The position numbers and the translations under genes are program-made. DNA of 64,000 bases from assembly GCF_900580675.1 (NCBI RefSeq), contig NZ_UTBG01000147.1, positions 1 to 64,000 on the forward strand, given 5' to 3'. Below, piece after piece: positions 36,770 through 44,707 of this stretch; the stretch's first letter is position 1; each line of letters opens with the position of its first letter. The DNA comes from Pseudomonas viridiflava. Its GTDB lineage: Bacteria > Pseudomonadota > Gammaproteobacteria > Pseudomonadales > Pseudomonadaceae. The notes beneath the pieces were generated by a model that worked only from the letters and a program-made list of their open reading frames with translations, was not told the DNA's origin and did not search any database.

Positions 36770-38116
36770 CTATAGAAAGATGAACTTGGCGATAAAGATC
36801 GCGCACAGCACCCACAGGCTCACGGAGATCTCACGGTACTTGCCGGTGCCGGCCTTGAGCGCCACGTAAGTGATAAAGCCCAGGGCGATACCGTCGGCGA
36901 CCGAAAAGGTCAGGGGCATCATGATCGCGGTGACGATCGCCGGAATGCTGTCGGTGGCCTCGTCCCAATTGATGTGGGCCATGCTCGCCATCATCAGCAT
37001 CGCGACGTAGATCAATGCGCCCGCCGTGGCATAGGCCGGAATCATGCCGGCCAGCGGTGCAAAAAACATCGCCGCCACAAACAGCACGCCGACCGTCACG
37101 GCCGTCAGCCCGGTACGGCCACCGGCGGCGACACCCGCAGCGCTTTCCACGTAGCTGGTGACCGGCGGTACGCCGACCATGGCACCAAACACGCTCGAGG
37201 CGCTGTCGGCCTTCAAGGCACGGGACAGGTTATCGATCTTGCCGTCGGCATTCACCAGCCCGGCGCGTTGCGCAACGCCCATCAGTGTACCGGCAGTGTC
37301 AAACATGTGCACAAAAAGAAAGGCGAATACCACACTGATCATGCTGACATTGAATACACCTTTCACGTCCATCGCCATCCAGGTGGGCGCAAGGCTGGGC
37401 GGGGTGGAGAGAATCCCGTTGTAGTGCACCAGGCCCAGGCCCCAACCGGCGAGGGTGACGGCGATAATGCTGATCAGGATCGCGCCGAATACCCGGTGGT
37501 AGCTGAGGATGGCGATGAGCAGGAAGCACACCGCCGCCAGCAGCGGCGCCGGCTCGTGCAGCGAGCCAAGCTTGATCAGCGTGGCCGGGCTGTCGACGAT
37601 GATGCCCGCGGTTTTCAGGCCGATCACCCCGAGAAACAACCCGACGCCGGCGCCCATGGCGTGGCGCAGGCTCACCGGAATGCTGTTGAGCAGCCATTCA
37701 CGCACCCGCGAAAGGGTGAGGCCCATGAACAGCACGCCGGAAATAAACACCGCACCCAGCGCGGTTTCCCAGTGGTAGCCCATGGTGCCGACCACGGTAT
37801 AAGTGAAAAACGCGTTGAGGCCCATGCCCGGCGCCAGGCCGACTGGCCAGTTGGCGTACAGGCCCATCAACAGGCAGCCCAGTGCCGCGGCGATGCAGGT
37901 GGCAACGAACGCCGCGCCGTGGTCGATACCGGCGTCGGCCATGATGTTGGGGTTGACGAAAATGATGTAAGCCATGGTGATGAAGGTGGTGAGGCCGGCG
38001 ATCAGCTCGGTCTTCACTGTGGTGCCATGCAAGCGCAGTTTGAACAGGCGTTCCAGCCAGCCGTTCTGTGAGGGGGCAAGGTCCAGCGTCGGGGCTTCGG
38101 ATTTGCGGCTATCCAC
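36770..38116 (-). CDS. AzgA-type purine permease (NCS2 superfamily)
   Basis: A 448-residue permease with 12-14 membrane segments. The N-terminal GLTTFITMAYIIFVNPNIM and the MFDTAGTLMGVAQRAGLV motif mark the AzgA/GhxP/PurP branch, which transports adenine, guanine or hypoxanthine with protons. The start is GTG at 38116 (MDSRKSEAPTLDLAP). A TTGTATACAA palindrome lies 130 bases upstream, matching the one before puuE, so co-regulation with purine degradation is likely. Confidence 0.92.
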   Translation of the reverse strand: MDSRKSEAPTLDLAPSQNGWLERLFKLRLHGTTVKTELIAGLTTFITMAYIIFVNPNIMADAGIDHGAAFVATCIAAALGCLLMGLYANWPVGLAPGMGLNAFFTYTVVGTMGYHWETALGAVFISGVLFMGLTLSRVREWLLNSIPVSLRHAMGAGVGLFLGVIGLKTAGIIVDSPATLIKLGSLHEPAPLLAAVCFLLIAILSYHRVFGAILISIIAVTLAGWGLGLVHYNGILSTPPSLAPTWMAMDVKGVFNVSMISVVFAFLFVHMFDTAGTLMGVAQRAGLVNADGKIDNLSRALKADSASSVFGAMVGVPPVTSYVESAAGVAAGGRTGLTAVTVGVLFVAAMFFAPLAGMIPAYATAGALIYVAMLMMASMAHINWDEATDSIPAIVTAIMMPLTFSVADGIALGFITYVALKAGTGKYREISVSLWVLCAIFIAKFIFL

Positions 38117-38245
38117 AGCGAGTACTCCTCAAGAGTTTTATTGTTATTTCCAGCGCCGGTCACAGGTGTGGGCAACAGCGCTTTGAGGTACTGGCGGGTT
38201 TTAGTTGACCAATAGGTCAGGAACTCGCACGAAGCGAATTATGCT

Positions 38246-38257
38246 TTTGTATACAAA
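38246..38257. promoter_or_regulatory. TTTGTATACAAA palindrome, candidate purine operator (permease)
   Basis: A perfect 12-base palindrome containing the TTGTATACAA core, 130 bases ahead of the AzgA-like permease GTG. Same element as at 30061. It lies in the 188-base gap between the permease start and the marR-type gene end. Confidence 0.5.
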
Positions 38258-38304
38258 GAAAGCAAATAATGTTTTCGATTATCTGTACGAAAGGGGATGA
38301 AAGG

Positions 38305-38739
38305 CTAATTTGCAGCACTGAGTGCCTGATTCACCGCCAGCCAGCCCTTCACGGCTTCTTCTCCGGCCTCGCCGAAGGCGCGTTGCAACAGTTTCACCTG
38401 TTCGCGACGCAGCGACTGCTCGAAACTCTGCCCCTCTTCAGTCAGTTCCAGCAGGCGTTTGCGCTTGTCGGCTTCGGAGGCAACGCTGTTCACCAGGTGC
38501 ATTTCCTGCAATTGGCGCAGCGGCATGTTCAACGCCTGCTTGCTCACACCGAGTAGTTCCAGCAATTCCTTCACGCTCAAGGCCGGGTAGCGCGCGATGA
38601 AAAACACGATGCGCTGGTGCACCCGGCTCAGGCCACGGCGTTCGAGCATTTCGTCGGCCTTGGCGGTGAATGCCTGGTAGCCGAAGAAGAACGCTTCCAT
38701 GGCCTGTTGCTGGCTGCTTTGGTTTTTAAGGTCAAGCAT
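38305..38739 (-). CDS. MarR-family transcriptional regulator
   Basis: A 144-residue winged-helix MarR protein. The recognition region is LSVKELLELLGVSKQALNMPLRQLQEM, followed by the wing SVASEADKRKRLLELTEEG. I chose the ATG at 38739 (MLDLKNQSSQQQ); the frame remains open far upstream but that overlaps the divergent aminotransferase. It is divergent from the aminotransferase-GST pair with only 81 bases between starts, so it very likely controls that pair and itself. Confidence 0.9.
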   Translation of the reverse strand: MLDLKNQSSQQQAMEAFFFGYQAFTAKADEMLERRGLSRVHQRIVFFIARYPALSVKELLELLGVSKQALNMPLRQLQEMHLVNSVASEADKRKRLLELTEEGQSFEQSLRREQVKLLQRAFGEAGEEAVKGWLAVNQALSAAN

Positions 38740-38740
38740 G

Positions 38741-38791
38741 TTGACGTATCCACTCAAGCTGTCGTAATTTCGGTCAACCAGTTTGACGTAT
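38741..38791. promoter_or_regulatory. Direct-repeat operator/promoter between marR-type and aminotransferase genes
   Basis: TTGACGTAT occurs at 38741-38749 and again at 38783-38791, exactly 42 bases (about four helical turns) apart. An inverted GTCAAC lies at 38773. The first TTGACG with GTAATT 17 bases on could also be the -35/-10 of the aminotransferase promoter. It is a good candidate for the MarR binding region. Confidence 0.45.
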
Positions 38792-38820
38792 TTCCCACAG
38801 GCTTTGCTACCGGTGACCTT

Positions 38821-39987
38821 ATGGCCTTCTCTGAACGTGTTACGCGCCTCAAAAGCTCCTTGATCCGTGAAATTCTCGCGGCAGCCCAGCGCCCGGAAGT
38901 GATGTCGTTCGCCGGTGGCCTGCCGGCCGAGGCCATGCTGCCTGCGTTGAATTGGGATGACATGCCGCTGAACATCGGCCAATACGGCATGAGTGAAGGC
39001 GAGCCGCGCTTGCGTGAATTGCTCGCGGCCGAGGCGCGCGCCCTCGGCGTGCCGTGCCAGGCCAGCCAGGTGCTCGTGGTCAGCGGCTCCCAGCAAACCC
39101 TGGACCTGGCGGCCAAGTTGTACATCGACAAGGGCACTAAAATCCTGCTGGAGGGCCCGACCTACCTGGCCGCGCTGCAGATCTTCCAGCTGTTCGGTGC
39201 CGACTGCCTCACCGTGCAGCTGGAGGCAGATGGCCCGGACCTGGGCGCATTGCGCGCCAACCTCGAACGCCATCGCCCGGCGTTCATCTACCTGATCCCG
39301 ACCTTCCAGAACCCATCCGCGGTGCGCTACAGCGAGGCCAAGCGCGCAGCGGTCGCCGCGCTGCTTGATGAGTTCGGCGTGACCCTGATCGAAGACGAAC
39401 CCTACCGCGAACTGACGTTCGATGGCGGCAGCGCGCAGCCCATCGCCGGGCGCCTGAAAAAGGCCAGCTGGATCTACACCGGCACCGTCTCCAAGACGCT
39501 GTTGCCCGGCCTGCGCGTGGGTTACCTGATCGCCAGCCCGGACCTGTTTCCGCATTTGCTCAAGCTCAAGCAGTCGGCAGACCTGCACACCAACCGCGTC
39601 GGCCAGTGGCAGGCCATGCAGTGGATCGGCACACAGAAATACCAGGAGCATCTGGTGGCGCTGCGCAGCTTTTACCGTGAACGCCGCGACGCATTCCAGG
39701 CCGCGCTGGAACGCCACTTCGGTGACCTCGCCGACTGGCAAGTGCCCCAGGGTGGATTATTCTTCTGGCTGACCTTGAAACAGCCGCTCGATACCCGCAC
39801 CTTGTTGGCTCCTGCGCTCGATCAGGACGTCGCGTTCATGCCCGGTGAACCGTTCTTTTCCGAGCCGGACCAGCACCTTGGCTCACTGCGGCTGAATTTC
39901 AGCCATATCGACCCGGCGCGCCTGGATGAAGGTCTCAGGCGTCTGGCCGCAGTGGTCCGTCAAGCACAGCACGCGCAAGCGGCATAA
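38821..39987 (+). CDS. PLP-dependent aminotransferase (2-aminoadipate aminotransferase-like)
   Basis: A 388-residue fold-type I aminotransferase of the group related to the MocR catalytic domain and to LysN. Landmarks: MSFAGGLPAEAMLP near the start, QYGMSEGEPRLRELLA, the Asp motif in LIEDEPYRELTF, and the PLP lysine in YTGTVSKTLLPGLRVGYL. No HTH domain is attached. The amino acid substrate is not determinable. The ATG at 38821 follows the MarR operator region. The GST gene starts 10 bases after its stop, so they form one operon. Confidence 0.9.
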   Translation: MAFSERVTRLKSSLIREILAAAQRPEVMSFAGGLPAEAMLPALNWDDMPLNIGQYGMSEGEPRLRELLAAEARALGVPCQASQVLVVSGSQQTLDLAAKLYIDKGTKILLEGPTYLAALQIFQLFGADCLTVQLEADGPDLGALRANLERHRPAFIYLIPTFQNPSAVRYSEAKRAAVAALLDEFGVTLIEDEPYRELTFDGGSAQPIAGRLKKASWIYTGTVSKTLLPGLRVGYLIASPDLFPHLLKLKQSADLHTNRVGQWQAMQWIGTQKYQEHLVALRSFYRERRDAFQAALERHFGDLADWQVPQGGLFFWLTLKQPLDTRTLLAPALDQDVAFMPGEPFFSEPDQHLGSLRLNFSHIDPARLDEGLRRLAAVVRQAQHAQAA

Positions 39988-39997
39988 GGGGAGCCCC

Positions 39998-40600
39998 ATG
40001 TACAAGGTTTATGGCGATTACAAATCGGGCAACTGCTACAAGGTCAAACTGATGCTCAGCCTGCTGGGCATCCCGTACCAATGGGTGGACGTGGACATCC
40101 TCAAGGGTGACACCCAGACCGCCGAATTCCTGGCCAAGAACCCCAACGGCAAGATCCCGGTGCTTGAACTCGAAGACGGCACCTGCCTGTGGGAATCCAA
40201 CGCGATCCTCAACTTCCTCGCCGATGGCAGCGAATTCCTGCCCGCCGAGCCTCGCCTGCGTACACAAGTGCTGCAGTGGCAGTTTTTCGAGCAGTACAGC
40301 CACGAGCCGTATATCGCGGTGGCGCGGTTTATCCAGTTCTACCTGAACATGCCCGAGGACCGCCTTGACGAGTACAAAACCACTCACAAGGGCGGCTACA
40401 AGGCGTTGAAAGTGATGGAGCGTCAGCTGCAAGCCACGCCGTACCTGGTGGGCGAGCAATATTCGATTGCCGATATCGCGCTGTACGCCTACACCCATGT
40501 GGCGCATGAAGGGGGTTTTGACCTGACGCCGTACCCGGCGGTGCAGGCCTGGCTGGCACGCGTTGCCAGCCATCCCAAGCATGTGGCGATGCTCGGCTAG
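39998..40600 (+). CDS. Glutathione S-transferase family protein
   Basis: A 200-residue cytosolic GST. The N-terminal thioredoxin-like domain begins MYKVYGDYKSGNCYKVKLML and contains the NPNGKIPVLELEDG glutathione-binding loop; the helical C-terminal domain has PYLVGEQYSIADIALYAYTH. SGNCYKV provides a Ser/Cys at the usual catalytic position. It follows the aminotransferase by 10 bases behind an AAGGGGA ribosome site. Its end overlaps by four bases the end of the convergent squalene synthase gene. Confidence 0.92.
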   Translation: MYKVYGDYKSGNCYKVKLMLSLLGIPYQWVDVDILKGDTQTAEFLAKNPNGKIPVLELEDGTCLWESNAILNFLADGSEFLPAEPRLRTQVLQWQFFEQYSHEPYIAVARFIQFYLNMPEDRLDEYKTTHKGGYKALKVMERQLQATPYLVGEQYSIADIALYAYTHVAHEGGFDLTPYPAVQAWLARVASHPKHVAMLG

Positions 40601-41658
40601 GCAGCCGGCGCTCGCCCCAATGGCGTCAGCGGCAGCCTGTGCGAGGCAATCTTGTACAGCAGCCGCAGGCCCAGGTTGGAGCGTTGCGACAGCCGCGTCA
40701 GCTGCATGACCCTGCGCACCTCGGCACGCGAAACCTTGACGGCTGCGCCAGGGCTTTTCCTGACGCGGCGCAAGGTCAACAATGCCAGGCCGAGTGTCCA
40801 CACCATGAAGCGTCGAATTCCCGTGTGCCGGGTCGGGATGATCATTACGTACTGAAGTGCCCGTTGCAGATGGGCGTGAGCGGTGCCGATCAACTCTTCC
40901 ACGGCCTTTGGGTGGCTGTCATGGTCCGCCAGCAAGTCGCGGGGCAGCCAGCTGACGCCGCGCGCGCGATCCTCTTCCTGATCCTTGAGAATATTGGTCA
41001 GCTGTAAACCGTTGCCCAAAGACACCCCCAGCTGACACAACCTGTCGCGATGTACCGCCAGCGACGGATCAAAGTCGATAAACAGTTCGGTCAGCATTTC
41101 CCCGACCACGCCGGCCACGCAGTAACAGTAGCGGTCCAGGTCTTCACGGCTGTTTAACCCGTTCAAACCGGTGTCCTGAAAGTCGAGCATGCCTTGGGTC
41201 ATCACGGACAGGCAGTCGCGGATGGCCTGACGCTGCGCCGGGTTGAGCGTGCGGTTGGCGGCCAGGACCAGGGGCAAGTGCCTGATCAGGTCGCGTTCGG
41301 CTGCAAGCGTCTGGTCTGTCAGGTGCCTGCTCAGTTCATCGCTTAAGTGGCCGTCATGCGCAGCGCCCATCACGGTGTCGAGGTAGGCGCGCTGGTAATG
41401 CTGTTTCTGCTCGCGGCTCAAGCCGGGTTCATCCTCAATGGTGTCGGCCATTCTGCAGAGCAGGTAAGCGTTGGTCACCGCTGCAGCCAGTTCGGCGGGC
41501 AATTGCGGGATAGTCAGCGCGAATGTACGTGACACCTGCGGCAGGATTTCATCCTGGTAGCGCAGCGCCTCCTCGGTCACCCACGCCTGTTGGCACACTG
41601 TGTAGTCGGTGCCGACGGGCTGGTCGCTGCGATCAACCCGTATCAGTGACTCCTCCAT
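40597..41658 (-). CDS. Squalene/phytoene synthase family protein (likely squalene synthase)
   Basis: A 353-residue all-helical isoprenoid synthase. Both Asp-rich motifs are intact: ADTIEDE near residue 71 and NILKDQEED near residue 222. The stretch RYCYCVAGVVGEMLTELF matches bacterial farnesyl-diphosphate farnesyltransferases that make squalene in one protein, rather than the HpnC/HpnD/HpnE trio. Likely reaction: two farnesyl diphosphates to squalene. It begins three bases after the stop of the squalene-hopene cyclase gene, so the two are one operon. No carotenoid genes are near, which argues against phytoene. Confidence 0.85.
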   Translation of the reverse strand: MEESLIRVDRSDQPVGTDYTVCQQAWVTEEALRYQDEILPQVSRTFALTIPQLPAELAAAVTNAYLLCRMADTIEDEPGLSREQKQHYQRAYLDTVMGAAHDGHLSDELSRHLTDQTLAAERDLIRHLPLVLAANRTLNPAQRQAIRDCLSVMTQGMLDFQDTGLNGLNSREDLDRYCYCVAGVVGEMLTELFIDFDPSLAVHRDRLCQLGVSLGNGLQLTNILKDQEEDRARGVSWLPRDLLADHDSHPKAVEELIGTAHAHLQRALQYVMIIPTRHTGIRRFMVWTLGLALLTLRRVRKSPGAAVKVSRAEVRRVMQLTRLSQRSNLGLRLLYKIASHRLPLTPLGRAPAA

Positions 41659-41661
41659 GGT

Positions 41662-43590
41662 TCAATTCGCCTCAATCACTGGAAAGTTGCCTTGGCTCAG
41701 TGCGTGATAGCGCGCCAGGGCCCATAACGGGAAGTACTCGGGATAACCGTGATAATGCAGGTACATCGCACGCGGTATTCCCGTGCCGGTGGCATGGCGG
41801 TCGCGCCAGGTGCCGTCGCGGTGTTGCGCGTTCAATAAGTAAGTGATGCCCAGGCGCGTGGTTGAGTGTTGCACGGCACCGGCTGCCAGCAATCCTAACA
41901 AGGCCCAAGCCGTTTGCGACGGATTACTCGCCGTTCGGCTGTGGCTCTGATGGTCCAGCGCATAACCGCTGGCGTTTTCGCCCCAGCCACCGTCGTCATT
42001 TTGGCTATGGATCAGCCAGTCGCGGGCGTGTTGCATCACGGGTGACTGCAGGTCATAGCCAAGCGCAGCCAGTGCCTCCAGGGCCGACCAGGTGCCGTAG
42101 ATGAAGTTGACGCCCCAGCGTCCCAGCCAACTGCCGTCGGGTTGCTGTTCTGCCAGCAGATAACGCAGGGCTTTATCGATAGCACTGTGGGACGTCGGGG
42201 TCGCCTCCAACCTTGCGAGCAATGCCAGGCAACGGGCGCTGACGTCTGCGCTGGGGCTGTCGATCATCAAGCCGTGTTCGGCAAAGGGGATGCTGTTGAG
42301 GTAAGACTGGGTATTTTCCGCTTCATGGGCGCCCCAGCCGCCCTTGCGGTTTTGCATGCCTTGGACCCATTCCCGAGCCCTGGTGATCGACTCGCGGTAA
42401 TCGACCCCAAGGTCGGCCAGCATTGCCTGCTGCATGACCGTGGCGACTAATGCGCTGTCGTCCACATCGGGATGCCACGGCAGGTTGTATTGACACGCCC
42501 AGCCGCCGGGGCGCAGGTGTGGCCGGGTGACCGTCCAGTCGCCATCAACGTCGAGAATCTGCCTGTGCTTGAGCCAGTCAAGACCTCGCACAATGCTGGC
42601 GCTGGCCCGTTCGTCACCAGTTTCCAGCAGGGCCTGGCAAACCCACGCCGTGTCCCTTACGGGCGATACGCAGGGTTGGCAATAAGCGCTTTGCGGGCCG
42701 ACGACCAGCAGTTTTTCGCAAGCCTTATGGGCTGTTGCCACGGCTGGATCATCACGGCCGAACCCCAGGGCCTGGAGCGTGACCAGGCTGATGGCAATGG
42801 TCGGCAATGCGCCGCCGTAGCCATCCTCGCCATTGAGTTGGCCGATCACGTAGGCCTGGGCCCTGTGCATTGCCGTTTGGCGACAGCGTTTGGGAAACCG
42901 GCGCTGGCAGCGGTGCAGCAACCGATCAAGCGCACTGAATGCGGCAAACCAGACTTTGTTCTGATGCGCGGCACGGGGCAGTGGCGTGGTGTTCCAGGCC
43001 GGGTCCACAAACAGTTCGGCGATGCTTATCTGCTGCGGGGCGCGCGCACGGGGGCGCAACACCTGCAGCATCGAGAAGGCCACGGTGAATGTGCGCGCAA
43101 TGCAGAAAATCTTCGACAGGTGAAACGGAAACCAGCGCGGCAGCAGGATCACTTCCACGGGAATCAGCGGCAATGCCTCCCACGGGATGATGCCGAACAA
43201 GGCCAGCCAGAGGCGAGTGAACAGGTTGCTGTCGGCGCCGCCGCCGTGGCGACGGATCAGCGCACACGCCCGTAGCATGGCGGGTTCGTGTTCGGCGCAC
43301 CCCAGAAGCTTCAGCGCCCAGTAGGTCTTCACACTGGTGCTCAGGTCAAAGCTGGCGCCCTGAAGCAACGGCCAGCCGCCTTGCGCTTGTTGCTGGTCGC
43401 GCAGGTAGCGCGCAAGCTTGGCGGCCAGTACGGGCTCGATGGGCTCCCCGAGAAAATGCATCAACACCACGTATTCAGCGGTCATTGCCGCATCGCTTTC
43501 CAGCGCGAAGACCCAATGCCCATCCGGCTGCTGTTTACCCAGCAACGCGCTCACGGCACGGTCCATCACATGGTCTAGGCGTGGGATCAT
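41662..43590 (-). CDS. shc: Squalene-hopene cyclase
   Basis: A 642-residue class II triterpene cyclase, close to the 631 of Alicyclobacillus. The catalytic acid motif DVDD is at residues 375-378, almost the same numbering as the Alicyclobacillus enzyme, followed by Ser-Ala instead of the usual Thr-Ala. At least six QW repeats are visible (QQPDGHW, QAQGGWP, QNRKGGWG, QQPDGSW, QNDDGGWG, QHRDGTW). It should cyclise squalene to hopene or a related triterpene at the membrane. I chose the ATG at 43590 because GGGAG lies eight bases upstream; a GTG at 43677 is in frame but lacks a ribosome site. The squalene synthase gene follows. Confidence 0.9.
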   Translation of the reverse strand: MIPRLDHVMDRAVSALLGKQQPDGHWVFALESDAAMTAEYVVLMHFLGEPIEPVLAAKLARYLRDQQQAQGGWPLLQGASFDLSTSVKTYWALKLLGCAEHEPAMLRACALIRRHGGGADSNLFTRLWLALFGIIPWEALPLIPVEVILLPRWFPFHLSKIFCIARTFTVAFSMLQVLRPRARAPQQISIAELFVDPAWNTTPLPRAAHQNKVWFAAFSALDRLLHRCQRRFPKRCRQTAMHRAQAYVIGQLNGEDGYGGALPTIAISLVTLQALGFGRDDPAVATAHKACEKLLVVGPQSAYCQPCVSPVRDTAWVCQALLETGDERASASIVRGLDWLKHRQILDVDGDWTVTRPHLRPGGWACQYNLPWHPDVDDSALVATVMQQAMLADLGVDYRESITRAREWVQGMQNRKGGWGAHEAENTQSYLNSIPFAEHGLMIDSPSADVSARCLALLARLEATPTSHSAIDKALRYLLAEQQPDGSWLGRWGVNFIYGTWSALEALAALGYDLQSPVMQHARDWLIHSQNDDGGWGENASGYALDHQSHSRTASNPSQTAWALLGLLAAGAVQHSTTRLGITYLLNAQHRDGTWRDRHATGTGIPRAMYLHYHGYPEYFPLWALARYHALSQGNFPVIEAN

Positions 43591-43692
43591 GGTTTTACGC
43601 TCCCAGCCAGGGTAAAACCCCGGATTGGCTGGGATTAAAACGTCAAAAACCGGCGGCGCGATACTGTCAGAAATCACAGGGTCGACCTGCGG

Positions 43693-44577
43693 TTATCCGG
43701 CCATTTCGGCCTTGAGCAACTCGAAACATCGCTGCGCCGCCGGGCTCAGTCCCTGCCCGCTGCGGCTGATCAAACCGATCTGGCGATTGACGCCTTCGTG
43801 GTCGATGGGAATGCGCTTCAACCCCTCCAGGCTGTCCGCCGCCGATTCCGGCAACACGCTGATCCCCAGCCCCTGGCGCACCAGCGCCAATACCGTCGAC
43901 ATGTAGTTGGCCTCCATGCCGGCGTTCATCGTCAGCCGCGTCTCATCAAACAACGCATCGACTTGCTCACGCACGCTGCTGTCACGCCCGGTGAGGATGA
44001 TCGGCTGGTCTGCCAGTTGCTTCAGGGTCAGCTGGCGATGGCGGGTGAGGGGATGATCCTGTGGCACGAATGCACACAGCCGATCATTCAGCACCGGCAC
44101 AAACTCGAGGCCATGGCTGAGCCTCGCTCGTACGCCAATGCCGAAATCCACTTCGCCGGCGCGCACCTGGGCATGAATACGGTGCGCCACCAAGTCATGC
44201 AGGCGCACTTCGATGCCGGCAAATCGCTCGCGAAACAGGCGCAAGACGGGGGGCAGGGCGCCGGCGCAGACCGAGGGCAGAGCGGCGATGGTGACCACGC
44301 CACGCCGCAAGGCGGCCAAGTCGCGGGAGCCGGCAACAATGTTGTCCAGGTCCAGCAGCAGCTTTTCCATCGGGCCGCGCGCGTCCTGGCCGGCGGCGGT
44401 GATGCTCACATGGCGCGGGCTTCGGTCGAGCAGGGCGACGCCCAGCCAGTCTTCCAGTTGTTGCACCTGCACCGTCAGCGCCGACGGCGACAAGTGCAGC
44501 TCGTTGGCGGCCTTGGTAAAGCTGCCGGTACGCGCTACGGCAAGAAACGCCTGAATATGCTGGATCGAATTTTTCAT
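43693..44577 (-). CDS. LysR-family transcriptional regulator
   Basis: A 294-residue LysR regulator. The N-terminal HTH is IQAFLAVARTGSFTKAANELHLSPSALTVQVQQLEDWLGVALLDR-like, in short the standard LysR pattern, with the effector domain from about residue 90. It is divergent from the CitMHS-AtuA operon (130 bases between starts) and almost certainly controls it. The frame stays open upstream to 45507 but that part is antisense to the transporter. Start chosen: ATG at 44577 (MKNSIQHIQAFLAV). Confidence 0.93.
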   Translation of the reverse strand: MKNSIQHIQAFLAVARTGSFTKAANELHLSPSALTVQVQQLEDWLGVALLDRSPRHVSITAAGQDARGPMEKLLLDLDNIVAGSRDLAALRRGVVTIAALPSVCAGALPPVLRLFRERFAGIEVRLHDLVAHRIHAQVRAGEVDFGIGVRARLSHGLEFVPVLNDRLCAFVPQDHPLTRHRQLTLKQLADQPIILTGRDSSVREQVDALFDETRLTMNAGMEANYMSTVLALVRQGLGISVLPESAADSLEGLKRIPIDHEGVNRQIGLISRSGQGLSPAAQRCFELLKAEMAG

Positions 44578-44707
44578 TGTTGTTTTTCTCGAGCGTTTTG
44601 TTTTTACGAATATGACTGGCTGAACATTCCAATTTACAAAGGGTAACGTGATTCCAATACTCGGGCTAAAACAATAACCGGCCGCAAAGGCCGCTCTGGA
44701 GTAACCC

